Shown piece after piece: positions 35,513-43,470 of a DNA stretch of 64,000 bases. The stretch comes from a virus: positions 1-64,000 of IMG/VR virus record IMGVR_UViG_3300023170_000011. One strand, written 5' to 3'. The position numbers were made by a program, and so were the translations under genes. Within the stretch, counting starts at the first letter, position 1. Every line of letters starts with the position of its first letter. The notes under the pieces were generated by a model that worked only from the letters and a program-made list of their open reading frames with translations, was not told where the DNA came from and did not search any database.

Positions 35513-36283
35513 ATGTTAAAGGTTTTAGTAGTAGGTGAACTCTGTATAGATCGGTTTGTTTACGGAGAGGTAAGTAGAATGTGCCCAGAAGCTCCAGTTC
35601 CTGTTTTTAACCCAATCGAAATTGTAGAAAATAATGGGATGGCGGGGAACGTCGTGGATAACCTGAATTCTTTAAGTGATGACATAGAGGTTGTTCATTG
35701 GCATCAGGCTAATAAGATAGAGAAAATTAGGTTCGTTGAGAAGAAGAGTAACCATATGATTGTTCGGGTTGACGAGGGCGAAAGTTTTCCAATGGATTCT
35801 TTTTCCTTTATGTCTTCTAGAAAGAGAGGTACGATTAACGAGTCTGATCTGGTAATAATCAGCGACTATAACAAGGGATTTCTTACCACATCTCATATAG
35901 AGCAAATAGCTAATCAGGGCAGCTTGGTTCTTATGGATAGTAAGAAGAAATTGTCTGAAGATCTTATACAGGAAATAACATTCGTTAAACTGAATGAGAT
36001 AGAATATGAAAACAACAAGGACCTGGCGGATAAGTACCCAGAGAAGTTTATAATAACCCTAGGTTCCAATGGTGCTATGTTTAACGGAGAGATCTACCCA
36101 AGTTCAAATCCACAGGATACCATCGATGTAAGTGGTGCTGGAGATACTTTTATATCTGCCTTTTCGCTGAAGTACTTATCTACTGGTAATACTGGTGAAT
36201 CTATTGAATTTGCTAATAGCGCTTGTGCAAATGTGGTAAATAAAAAGGGGGTAGCAGTACCAGATTCTTCGTTTAGGATATAA
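35513..36283 (+). CDS. HldE-like heptose-7-phosphate kinase (PfkB family)
   Basis: 256 residues, shorter than the usual kinase domain of HldE (about 318). Family signs: VLVVGELCIDRFVYGEVSRM then CPEAPVPVF (18-32 overall, nearly the HldE/RfaE signature), NGMAGNVVDNL (41-51), IISDYNKG (115-122), DSK (142-144) and the PfkB end motif VSGAGDTFISAF (206-217, catalytic Asp211). HldE phosphorylates D-glycero-D-manno-heptose 7-phosphate on the way to ADP-heptose. No adenylyltransferase domain is attached or seen nearby. Its presence fits a phage that needs heptose donors, e.g. for the TibC-like enzyme at 8379. Another sugar kinase role cannot be excluded. Confidence 0.78.
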   Translation: MLKVLVVGELCIDRFVYGEVSRMCPEAPVPVFNPIEIVENNGMAGNVVDNLNSLSDDIEVVHWHQANKIEKIRFVEKKSNHMIVRVDEGESFPMDSFSFMSSRKRGTINESDLVIISDYNKGFLTTSHIEQIANQGSLVLMDSKKKLSEDLIQEITFVKLNEIEYENNKDLADKYPEKFIITLGSNGAMFNGEIYPSSNPQDTIDVSGAGDTFISAFSLKYLSTGNTGESIEFANSACANVVNKKGVAVPDSSFRI

Positions 36284-36311
36284 TAATCCGTCTCAATTTT
36301 TTAGCTAATTA

Positions 36312-36339
36312 AATCCACTTTGCTGTGGATTCTTTTTTT
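36312..36339 (+). terminator. Intrinsic terminator after heptose kinase
   Basis: AATCCAC (36312-36318) pairs with GTGGATT (36325-36331) over a six-base loop, followed by C and T7. Confidence 0.8.
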
Positions 36340-36357
36340 ATTTGCGTTCTTATTGCT

Positions 36358-36365
36358 TAGTTTTG
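36358..36365 (+). promoter_or_regulatory. Host-type -7 box TAGTTTTG before DNA ligase
   Basis: TAGTTTTG matches Bacteroidetes TAnnTTTG. The wider string TTGCTTAGTTTTGT-(T/C)-TAAA recurs at 43445 before the glycosylase gene, at nearly the same distance from ATG (17 and 15 bases). Likely a non-late promoter for DNA metabolism genes. Confidence 0.5.
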
Positions 36366-36381
36366 TTTAAAATACACTGAT

Positions 36382-37728
36382 ATGCTTAAAGAGCTAGAAA
36401 TATTTTGCCAGCTGGAAGAACTTACAGGTAACGGTTCACAAAAGGAGAAACAGAGATTGATCTCACAAAATCTCACCGAGGAGATGTCTTATATTCTGGA
36501 TATCTGTTTTAATCCATTTGTAACAACCAAACTACACAAACTAGACCTCTCAGAGGAGCAACCAGTGAGAAGTTATTCAACAAATCCCGATTCATTTTGG
36601 GATTCCTTTGTTTCTCTCATAGAGGATCTGAAGAATGCTCCAGCAGCCAATGATTTATTGAGAGGAAGGGCGCAAGATTTACTGGACCATTCTTTTGTGC
36701 AATACCCAGATCAGGATCTCGAAATAAGAAAGATGCTTATGAGGATCCTCACTAAGAGAATGAATGTAGGAATTGGCGCAAAGCTTATAAACAAAGCTGT
36801 CGGGAAGGAAATCATTCCAGATCCTTCTTTAATGTTAGCTACGGATAAGCAGGAGGAAATTGAAAAGTGGGATAAAATATATTGCGAGGAGAAATACGAC
36901 GGTGTTCGTGTTATTGCCATGATGAATCCTGATAGATCATTCTCTTTTTATACTCGTGCTTTTAATGAGTTGGATGCCTCTAAGCTTAGTAACATTGCTA
37001 AGGATCTTTCCCTTATCTCTGATGCAGCTGGACATACTGCTATTTTCTATGATGGCGAGTTAACAGATTTAAACAGAAAGTCTGTTTCGGGAAAGGTGAC
37101 ACAGATTCTTAAAGGCACAGCCCCAGACAATATAGATGCAAATTTCCTTTTTAATGTGTTTGATATGGAGGATAATTCAACACTCGAAAAAGGAAGGGGC
37201 TCTGTTCTTTATATTAAAAGGAGAAAGAAGCTATCAGAAACGCTGGACCTTCTACCAGAGGGATCAAATATTAGGTTAGGTCAGATGTGGGAGGTGGATT
37301 CTATGGAGGATACCTTGGTCATTTATAAAGACATTGTAAATCAAGGTGGAGAAGGAGTTATATGTAAAAACGACCACCTCTATGAATGTAAAAGAAGTAA
37401 AAGTTGGATAAAACTTAAAGAGGTCAACGATTGTGATCTCGAAGTTGTTGGGTGGTATCCAGGCGAGGGTAAAAGGGAGGGATTTATAGGTGGACTGGAT
37501 TGCACTGATAAATCAAAAACTCTCAACGTAAAAATTGGTTCTGGATTTACTGATAAAGATCTAGAAATACTAAGCGAAAATCCGAATGATCTTATAGGTA
37601 AGATTGCAGCTGTGCAGTATAACGTAACAATTACGGATAAGCACGAAAATCGAAGTCTTTTCTTACCCAGGTTTATAGAAATTAGGAACGATAAATCCGA
37701 CCCAGACGACATGTCTAACTTGTTCTAA
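36382..37728 (+). CDS. ATP-dependent DNA ligase (gp30-like)
   Basis: 448 residues (T4 gp30: 487). The adenylation motif is CEEKYDGVRV with the nucleotidyl Lys at 171; further ligase motifs are YDGELTD, EGVICKN (motif IV) and KSWIKLKEV (motif V), then an OB-fold part with LDCTDKSKTLNVKIGSGF. It seals nicks in phage DNA during replication and repair. Starts right after a terminator and a host-type promoter box, heading the replication gene group. Confidence 0.93.
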   Translation: MLKELEIFCQLEELTGNGSQKEKQRLISQNLTEEMSYILDICFNPFVTTKLHKLDLSEEQPVRSYSTNPDSFWDSFVSLIEDLKNAPAANDLLRGRAQDLLDHSFVQYPDQDLEIRKMLMRILTKRMNVGIGAKLINKAVGKEIIPDPSLMLATDKQEEIEKWDKIYCEEKYDGVRVIAMMNPDRSFSFYTRAFNELDASKLSNIAKDLSLISDAAGHTAIFYDGELTDLNRKSVSGKVTQILKGTAPDNIDANFLFNVFDMEDNSTLEKGRGSVLYIKRRKKLSETLDLLPEGSNIRLGQMWEVDSMEDTLVIYKDIVNQGGEGVICKNDHLYECKRSKSWIKLKEVNDCDLEVVGWYPGEGKREGFIGGLDCTDKSKTLNVKIGSGFTDKDLEILSENPNDLIGKIAAVQYNVTITDKHENRSLFLPRFIEIRNDKSDPDDMSNLF

Positions 37729-37742
37729 ATGGGAAACTTAAG

Positions 37743-37777
37743 GCTCTTTTTTCTGTACAAGGATAAAGAGCTTTTTT
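37743..37777 (+). terminator. Intrinsic terminator ending at the gp44 start codon
   Basis: GCTCTTT (37743-37749) pairs with AAAGAGC (37765-37771), loop 15 bases, then T6 directly touching the ATG at 37778. It may limit read-through from ligase into the clamp loader, and leaves no room for a Shine-Dalgarno site. Confidence 0.65.
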
Positions 37778-38725
37778 ATGATAGACCAACTCCTTACTGA
37801 GAAGTTAAGACCGAAAGAAATTAGACACATGATCCTCCCTGATAGGATCCGGTCTTTATTTGATAATAAGGGACTAAATCACAATGTACTTTTAGCAGGA
37901 TCTCCTGGATGTGGGAAAACCACTCTGGCAAAGATACTTTCGAACGGTCTCCCGCACATCTTTATAAATGTTTCTGATGAGAGTTCAGTAGACACTATCA
38001 GAACAAAGATAAATGACTTTTGTTCCACCATGAGCATTATGGATGGTAAGTCTTCTAAAAAGGTTGTTGTCCTTGATGAGTTTGATGGTGCTTCCGATCA
38101 ATTTTATAAGGCTCTTAGAGGTACAATAGAAAAATTTGCTTCTAATACAAGGTTCATAGCTACTTGTAATTGGCTCAATAAAGTACCAGATGCTATACAA
38201 AGCAGATTTGAGGTAATTAACTTTGATCCGATAAATCAAGCGGAGGAAGAGAAGATACGGACAGAATGGAGATCCCGAATCAAGCTAATTCTGGGCAAAC
38301 TTTCTATTTCAATAGATGATGCTTCACTTGATGAGTTTGAGAAGGAGTACTTCCCAGATCTTAGATCTTCTCTTAACCGTATTCAATCTTGGGTGATTGA
38401 GGGAGTTAAAGAGATAGATATATCAAGGGTACGAGATTCTGGATGGTCTTACGAGGATCTTTATAATATGATATTTACATCTAAAGATCCAATAGGAAAT
38501 TACCAAATAATCGTTGGTCAATACTCATCAAAGGTTGATGACGTAATGGCAGCACTCGGGGAGGAGTTTATTCAATGGATTATGAAGAATAAATCATCTC
38601 ACTCAAATATCGTACCTGCTGTGGTAGTTGAGGTTGCTCATCATCAGGCCCAAAGACAGTTGGTAATAGATCCTGTTGTTAGTTTACTTTCCCTCATTTT
38701 TAAGATACAAAAATTTATAGACTAA
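37778..38725 (+). CDS. Clamp loader large subunit (gp44-like AAA+ ATPase)
   Basis: 315 residues (T4 gp44: 319). Walker A GSPGCGKTT (41-49), Walker B VVVLDEFDG (96-104), sensor 1 RFIATCNW (125-132) and the IQSRFEVINF arginine-finger region are in order. The C-terminal collar helices follow. It loads the sliding clamp (gp45) on DNA together with gp62, whose candidate lies at 41004. In T4 the clamp is also needed for late transcription. Confidence 0.92.
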   Translation: MIDQLLTEKLRPKEIRHMILPDRIRSLFDNKGLNHNVLLAGSPGCGKTTLAKILSNGLPHIFINVSDESSVDTIRTKINDFCSTMSIMDGKSSKKVVVLDEFDGASDQFYKALRGTIEKFASNTRFIATCNWLNKVPDAIQSRFEVINFDPINQAEEEKIRTEWRSRIKLILGKLSISIDDASLDEFEKEYFPDLRSSLNRIQSWVIEGVKEIDISRVRDSGWSYEDLYNMIFTSKDPIGNYQIIVGQYSSKVDDVMAALGEEFIQWIMKNKSSHSNIVPAVVVEVAHHQAQRQLVIDPVVSLLSLIFKIQKFID

Positions 38726-39015
38726 TGGATTTATTACCAGAAGAGATTCGAAAAAACACTTACCTCTATAAGTTTTATAAAAGAGGTGAAAAAGCCATTA
38801 TGTATGAGCAAACAGAACCAGATAGTGGTATTACTGTTGCTTACGAGGTATTTAAAAGAAAAATAGATAAGCCAAAGATTGTTTTTGGAATTCAGCTCAA
38901 TGAAAGGGAGATATTCCCAGGTAACGAGGATTTTGGTAAATGGGCTTGGGCAATTTCTGACGAGGGTAGAGCCTTAGAAAAGTTTGATTTGATAGAGAAC
39001 CAAGTGGATGAATAA
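38725..39015 (+). CDS. Small protein of unknown function
   Basis: 96 residues, ATG overlapping the gp44 stop by one base. Contains ITVAYEVFKRKIDKPK, FGIQLNEREIFPGNEDFGKW and WAISDEGRALEKF. No membrane segment or known motif. Tightly linked to clamp loader and overlapped by the next gene, so translationally coupled. Function unknown. Confidence 0.65.
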   Translation: MDLLPEEIRKNTYLYKFYKRGEKAIMYEQTEPDSGITVAYEVFKRKIDKPKIVFGIQLNEREIFPGNEDFGKWAWAISDEGRALEKFDLIENQVDE

Positions 39016-39352
39016 ACAGGGTTTAATATTTTTTTTAATTATTGCTTTAGCACAGTCGGGAGCTTGGTTCCAACAATTTTCTCAAGTTAGGTGGGATTGG
39101 TTTAGAAACAACACCTGGTTTAACATTGGGATTTTAGGAATTGTCCTATCTATACTTTTTGTCTATGGAGCTAGAGTAGGATACGCAGCATGGGAAAGTG
39201 TGTGGAAAGTAAGATTAATACAATTCTCTATCGGTGCTTTTGTTGTTTCTTTTTGGAGTTGGATAATCTTAGGTGAGGGTGTCAATTTAAAAACATTTGT
39301 TTGCCTTTTACTAGCTTTAATGATTATCATCATACAGGTTTTTTGGAAATAA
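39008..39352 (+). CDS. Small membrane protein (about four spans)
   Basis: 114 residues, start inside the end of the previous gene. Hydrophobic stretches at about 5-18, 40-55, 72-88 and 95-112, with Trp-rich loops (RWDWFRNNTWFN). The layout is similar to small multidrug-resistance/EamA-type half units but no conserved Glu motif is clear. Its place among replication genes is unexplained. Confidence 0.6.
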   Translation: MNKQGLIFFLIIALAQSGAWFQQFSQVRWDWFRNNTWFNIGILGIVLSILFVYGARVGYAAWESVWKVRLIQFSIGAFVVSFWSWIILGEGVNLKTFVCLLLALMIIIIQVFWK

Positions 39353-39353
39353 T

Positions 39354-39875
39354 ATGAAGAGACTTATAATAGTTGGTAAAGGTGGCTCTGGTAAGGATCA
39401 CTTAAGAAAAATACTACAGGGAAGGGGACTTAGGTATTGTGTTTCCCACACCACTAGGCCCCCAAGGGAAGGAGAGGTAAGCGGTAAAGATTATCATTTT
39501 ATATCTTCAGATACCGCACATCAGGAGTTTATTAGATCTGGTAATTACTATGAATACGTAATTTTTAACGGGTGGATTTATCTTACCTCCCTGGATGAAT
39601 TCAATGCTAGTAACCTGTTTATTATGACCCCCTCTGGACTTCTTTCTATGAAGCCTGCGGATAGAAAAGAATCCGTTGTACTATACTTAGATATTGATGA
39701 AAAAACAAGGAGATCTAGGTTATCTAAAAGGAATGATGCAGATAAGCTCGAAAGGAGATTAGAAGCTGATTATAATGACTTTGAGGATTTTATTGATTAT
39801 GATTTTAGAATTACAGACCCTTATTTTAAGGATATTGGTGAATTTGGAAATTTAAATTTTTATAGAAATGATTAA
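39354..39875 (+). CDS. Guanylate kinase-like nucleoside monophosphate kinase
   Basis: 173 residues. P-loop GKGGSGKD (8-15), then the GMP kinase signature SHTTRPPREGEVSGKDYHF (31-49, GMP-binding Arg and Tyr) and a lid region TRRSRLSKRNDADKLERR. Guanylate kinases convert (d)GMP to (d)GDP. T4 gene 1 is a dNMP kinase of a different subfamily, so this is an alternative way to the same need. The end overlaps the nuclease gene. Confidence 0.82.
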   Translation: MKRLIIVGKGGSGKDHLRKILQGRGLRYCVSHTTRPPREGEVSGKDYHFISSDTAHQEFIRSGNYYEYVIFNGWIYLTSLDEFNASNLFIMTPSGLLSMKPADRKESVVLYLDIDEKTRRSRLSKRNDADKLERRLEADYNDFEDFIDYDFRITDPYFKDIGEFGNLNFYRND

Positions 39876-41004
39876 TATACTTATAGATGGCAATTATATC
39901 TTCCATAAGACCTTTGGTGTTTTTGGTGGATATGGAAATAAGAATCCCATGGATATCCTCGGAACTTCCAATGAGCAATCCATGTTCATTCGCAAGATTT
40001 CAACTGATCTTACATCTTCTTTAAGATCTATCCCAACTGGTGGTAGGTTAGTTTTTGCTGCTGATAGTAGAAGCTGGAGGAAGGATGTTGAGATTGAGGG
40101 TGGTGGTTATAAATCTAATAGGGTAAAGGACGAAGAGGTTGACTGGAGCGTATTTTTTAACCTCCTTACTTCTTACGGGGAACATTTGGAAAAAATGGGA
40201 TTTATTTTTTCTAAGGTAAATGGAGCTGAAGGTGACGATTTGTTATATTTCTGGGCTGATTATCTAACCTCGAAGGGTGAAAATTGTATCATAATCTCTG
40301 GTGACAAAGATCTACATCAGCTTGCAAGGTGGAAGCAAGACAATTGGACAATTGTGTGGAACGCTAATTCCAAAAATAATATACTCTCAGTTCCCAAAGG
40401 GTGGGAAGAGAAATGGTTAAATAAGAACTCTGAGGCATCTGTTTTTGACATGGGAAGCATAATGGACCCAGATAAGGAAAAGCTTAAGGAGTTTAAAAAG
40501 AAGGTGGATGTTAATGAGATATCCCCCCGGGATTTTGTTTTTGTAAAGATGCTCGTTGGTGATAAAGGAGATGCAGTACCTGGTATTTGGGAGGTAAAAA
40601 ATGGTTCTAGAATCCAGAGGGTTACCCCAAAAAAGGCAGAAGTTGTATTGGAATCCTTGCAAACCACTAAGTGGGCAAAGCTGCCTTTTTCTGATTTAAT
40701 TGACGATGATGAATTTTTGGAATGGACTGCTGGATATTGCATTAGGTTACTGAAGGATATAGACAGTAAGGAAAACAGGGAGAAAGCAGCTAACAACCTA
40801 AGGAGAAACTATAAACTTATGTGGCTGGATAAAACTGTTATACCCTCTGAAGTTATTAGTGGAACTATAGAGGAGCTAAAGAGAGGAATATCCTTGGAGA
40901 AAAAGTCTATAACGTTAGACAGGGTTAAGATAATTGAAGGGACAAATTGGGTAAGTTCCCAAAATGCTCCCAGCCAGTTTGACCCATTTAAAGACTTTAA
41001 TTAA
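39868..41004 (+). CDS. 5'-3' exonuclease, FEN-like (T4 RNase H type)
   Basis: 378 residues (T4 Rnh: 305). The metal-binding pattern of FEN nucleases is clear: ILIDGNYIFHKTF (4-16), RLVFAADSRSWRK, GAEGDDLLYFWADYL (about 119-133), IIISGDKDLHQLAR (about 146-159) and KMLVGDKGDAVPGIWEVKNG (about 228-247, H3TH). It removes RNA primers and 5' flaps. Neighbours are GMP kinase and a clamp loader small subunit candidate, consistent with a replication operon. Confidence 0.88.
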   Translation: MINILIDGNYIFHKTFGVFGGYGNKNPMDILGTSNEQSMFIRKISTDLTSSLRSIPTGGRLVFAADSRSWRKDVEIEGGGYKSNRVKDEEVDWSVFFNLLTSYGEHLEKMGFIFSKVNGAEGDDLLYFWADYLTSKGENCIIISGDKDLHQLARWKQDNWTIVWNANSKNNILSVPKGWEEKWLNKNSEASVFDMGSIMDPDKEKLKEFKKKVDVNEISPRDFVFVKMLVGDKGDAVPGIWEVKNGSRIQRVTPKKAEVVLESLQTTKWAKLPFSDLIDDDEFLEWTAGYCIRLLKDIDSKENREKAANNLRRNYKLMWLDKTVIPSEVISGTIEELKRGISLEKKSITLDRVKIIEGTNWVSSQNAPSQFDPFKDFN

Positions 41005-41429
41005 TGGAGCTTTTTGACGTAGTAAAAACCATATTCAAAAAAGATCAGGACTGGGATAAGGTTTCTAGAAATGATAAGGTGAGAAATTTTTTCATGATTA
41101 ATAGGATTATGTCAATCCAGTTCCCGATACAGGCAGACCAATTCAATCACACTAAAATCTTACCAAGACCTGTAGTTGATTGGTGGCACGGAACCCTAAG
41201 CAAGCACTACACCAAAATTCCAGGATGGATATTTACGAAAACTAAAAAAAGCAAAAAAGGTTCGGCTGCTAATACGAACTACGAAGCTTCGCCAGATGTT
41301 GAAAAGTTTGTTATGAATAGGTTTGAAATATCCAGGAGAGAATTAGTGGACCTTAAGAAGTTTTACCCAGAAAAATATCAACAGTGGATGGAATCAATTA
41401 AGGAACAATTAGATATGACAAAGAAGTAG
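41004..41429 (+). CDS. Clamp loader small subunit candidate (gp62-like)
   Basis: 141 residues (T4 gp62: 187), ATG overlapping the nuclease stop. The pattern FDVVKTIFKKDQDWDKV, then NFFMINRIMSIQFPIQADQF and WWHGTLSKHYTKIPGWIF resembles the clamp loader A subunit family of T4-like phages, in which a conserved FMINR-type helix starts the fold. It would join one gp62 to four gp44. The assignment rests on weak similarity plus the replication neighbourhood. Confidence 0.55.
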   Translation: MELFDVVKTIFKKDQDWDKVSRNDKVRNFFMINRIMSIQFPIQADQFNHTKILPRPVVDWWHGTLSKHYTKIPGWIFTKTKKSKKGSAANTNYEASPDVEKFVMNRFEISRRELVDLKKFYPEKYQQWMESIKEQLDMTKK

Positions 41430-41433
41430 GTTC

Positions 41434-41442
41434 GATATATAA
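41434..41442 (+). promoter_or_regulatory. Late-promoter-like GATATATAA
   Basis: Starts four bases after the previous stop codon and 34 bases before the ATG at 41468, the standard spacing of this motif. Confidence 0.6.
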
Positions 41443-41467
41443 CATATACGCTCCTAATGGACATGAT

Positions 41468-42010
41468 ATGAGAAAGGATTTCAGAAAACTTATAGAAAAG
41501 GTAATTCAGAATTTAGACTGGGACACAATTTTCGAAATACACAAGGCCTTCAAATTTGGTATTGGTGAAGGGAGTGAGGTAATACCTGGATTGAAAAGAA
41601 AGATTTTTAGCGAAGATCTTACAAAAAATGATGTAAAGAGCGAACTAAAAGCATTGTTAAGATTTGTAATCAATAATGATATTTCTAAGTTTTCTTACGG
41701 CCCTTGGATGCTATTCTGGTTTAATCAAGATTGGGATATAATGTTTGAAGATCCTGAGGTTGATGACCTGACCGAGGCGGAATTGGAGGAATTTAAAGTT
41801 GATTCTAGATTGGAGGTAATCTTTTCTCCCCAAAGGATTTGTTTGACTGTTGATGCTAGACCGGAAGTAAACGGGGATGAGTTATCAAGTGAAGAGGTAA
41901 TTCTAACAAAAATGCTTAAAAGAGCTTTAAAATCTGAAAACTATGAACTTGCTGGAAAAATACAGGAAGTCTTGGATTCAAATAATTCTGAGTCAACAAC
42001 AGATAAATAG
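41468..42010 (+). CDS. Protein of unknown function
   Basis: 180 residues. N-terminal helices (IEKVIQNLDWDTIFEIHKAF), KFSYGPWMLFWFNQDWDIMF, an acidic stretch and a C-terminal helix KSENYELAGKIQEVLDS that resembles the UVR helical hairpin of UvrB/UvrC-type proteins. That helix often mediates protein-protein contacts. Driven by a late-type promoter. No further function can be supported. Confidence 0.6.
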   Translation: MRKDFRKLIEKVIQNLDWDTIFEIHKAFKFGIGEGSEVIPGLKRKIFSEDLTKNDVKSELKALLRFVINNDISKFSYGPWMLFWFNQDWDIMFEDPEVDDLTEAELEEFKVDSRLEVIFSPQRICLTVDARPEVNGDELSSEEVILTKMLKRALKSENYELAGKIQEVLDSNNSESTTDK

Positions 42011-42028
42011 ATAAAATAAATTCAAACC

Positions 42029-42511
42029 TTGAGGTATATTAAAACTATAAATGAATTTTTTGATGTTGGTGTATTTGGTGACACTTATGGATATGGCGGA
42101 GCTAATGGTATCTTTAAGGTTCAGTATAAACCCTACAAGGATCTTTCAGTTTCTGTTGGTCCTGACCCAAATCAAAAAAGGAATGTAAGAGGGTCTCAAT
42201 TTCAGGTTGGTGATTTAGTTATAGGTATTCCTGTAGATTCCAAAGACAAAGTTGCGGGAATGATCGTAAGGGCGGAAAGAACCCCAGATAACAAGTCCTA
42301 TAAGTACTTCGTACAGGTTCACTCGAAAGGTAAAGATAGCGAGGAGGTTTTGGAGCTTATCCCAGACTCCGTTGAATTTATTGATAACGGGGATAAAGGA
42401 CACAAGCAAATAATATCCCACTTTAAACTAGATACTATGCCCTCTGGTGTTTACAATTCTCCTACGGTATACAACAACACTAAGCTTGGAATCGAAGCTA
42501 TTGGAAGTTAG
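42029..42511 (+). CDS. Small head-type protein with SH3-like domain
   Basis: 160 residues from TTG 42029; no ATG is available before residue 78. It begins RYIKTINEFFDVG, similar to the short head-targeting starts of other proteins here. A later segment QVGDLVIGIPVDSKDKVAGM followed by YFVQVHSKGK looks like a KOW/SH3-type barrel. Gly/Pro-rich elsewhere. Possibly a packaged small protein. Function unknown. Confidence 0.6.
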   Translation: MRYIKTINEFFDVGVFGDTYGYGGANGIFKVQYKPYKDLSVSVGPDPNQKRNVRGSQFQVGDLVIGIPVDSKDKVAGMIVRAERTPDNKSYKYFVQVHSKGKDSEEVLELIPDSVEFIDNGDKGHKQIISHFKLDTMPSGVYNSPTVYNNTKLGIEAIGS

Positions 42512-42542
42512 AAACTTTTGATCGTTTGCCTGCTAAAACACT

Positions 42543-43424
42543 TTGATGATACTAGGCAGGAATTTAAATCGGATAGGTTATACTAGCAAGGTAATTGGTC
42601 CAAAGACCAAGGACGTGTCTATTTTTGCCGAAACTGTGTTGGGACTAGTTTCAGAAAATCAAGAAAGAGGCATATCTGTTACCTGTATAGAGGTAGAACA
42701 AGGATTCCATCCTTTGGACTTTTCCGTCATCGAGGACGGTAGCCAGGAATCTGATGTTATCTGGGAAGTTTTCCAATTTTTGAAGTCAAATCGACATCGT
42801 CTTTTCTTCTTCCTGCCAAGTTACTATTTTTTGGGGAGTCAAATTCCTGAAGTTGTAACTGGCACAAAAGAAGTCTTAAAATCCCTATCTGTATTCCTTG
42901 ACCAGGTTGGTGTAAGGGAAACGTCTATAATTCTTAGGATTGGTAGCGCTTATGGTGCAAGGAAGCCTACTATGGAAAGATTTTGTGATGTGATAGAAGG
43001 GCTTGAGAGTTCAATAGGTGAAAAGCTTTCGGTGTGTAATGACGAGAAGCCAAGCCTTTTTTCTGTAACCGATTTATTAAGTGGGATATTTTACAGGATT
43101 GGGATCCCTATAGTTTTTAGATTTTTACCACATCAGTTTAATGCTGGTAGCCTTTCTACTAGGGAGGCTTACTTTCTAGCGGTTTCAACTTGGGTTAAAG
43201 GAAAGGTACCTATTTTTATGCATTCTGAATCCTCCGAGGTTGATGAGAATGGTATTTCCCTTTCCCCAGCACCCTCTGATTATCTAAGACATCGAATACC
43301 AACTTTTGGTTTAGAAATAGATGTCATCATAGATCTCCCAACAGGATTGAATGGGTGTATGCATTACTTGGCTAATTCGATTTCTTTCAAGCCAATGGTA
43401 ATCAACAAAATTGGAAAGAAATAA
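42543..43424 (+). CDS. UV-damage endonuclease (UvdE/UvsE) homologue with degenerate active site
   Basis: 293 residues. The TIM-barrel pattern of UvdE is recognisable: LNRIGYTSK, ILRIGSAYGARKPTMERFCD (131-149), KLSVCNDEKPSLFSVTDLL (161-179), IPIVFRFLPHQFNAGSLSTR (188-207), REAYFLAVSTW and FMHSES. However, residues expected to bind metals are changed: the His of the HVGG strand is Arg132, the Glu of the END motif is Cys165, and the D-x-HH site reads RFLPHQ. It is likely to have lost nuclease activity and kept a DNA-binding or structural role, or to be a remote TIM-barrel relative. Confidence 0.6.
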   Translation: MMILGRNLNRIGYTSKVIGPKTKDVSIFAETVLGLVSENQERGISVTCIEVEQGFHPLDFSVIEDGSQESDVIWEVFQFLKSNRHRLFFFLPSYYFLGSQIPEVVTGTKEVLKSLSVFLDQVGVRETSIILRIGSAYGARKPTMERFCDVIEGLESSIGEKLSVCNDEKPSLFSVTDLLSGIFYRIGIPIVFRFLPHQFNAGSLSTREAYFLAVSTWVKGKVPIFMHSESSEVDENGISLSPAPSDYLRHRIPTFGLEIDVIIDLPTGLNGCMHYLANSISFKPMVINKIGKK

Positions 43425-43448
43425 TTTTTATTGTACGCTTCCTTTGCT

Positions 43449-43456
43449 TAGTTTTG
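43449..43456 (+). promoter_or_regulatory. Host-type -7 box TAGTTTTG before DNA glycosylase
   Basis: Second copy of the extended string found before DNA ligase (36358), 15 bases from the last G to the ATG at 43471. Shared flanks TTGCTTAGTTTTGT and TAAA make chance unlikely. Confidence 0.5.
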
Positions 43457-43470
43457 TCTAAATTCTAAAT

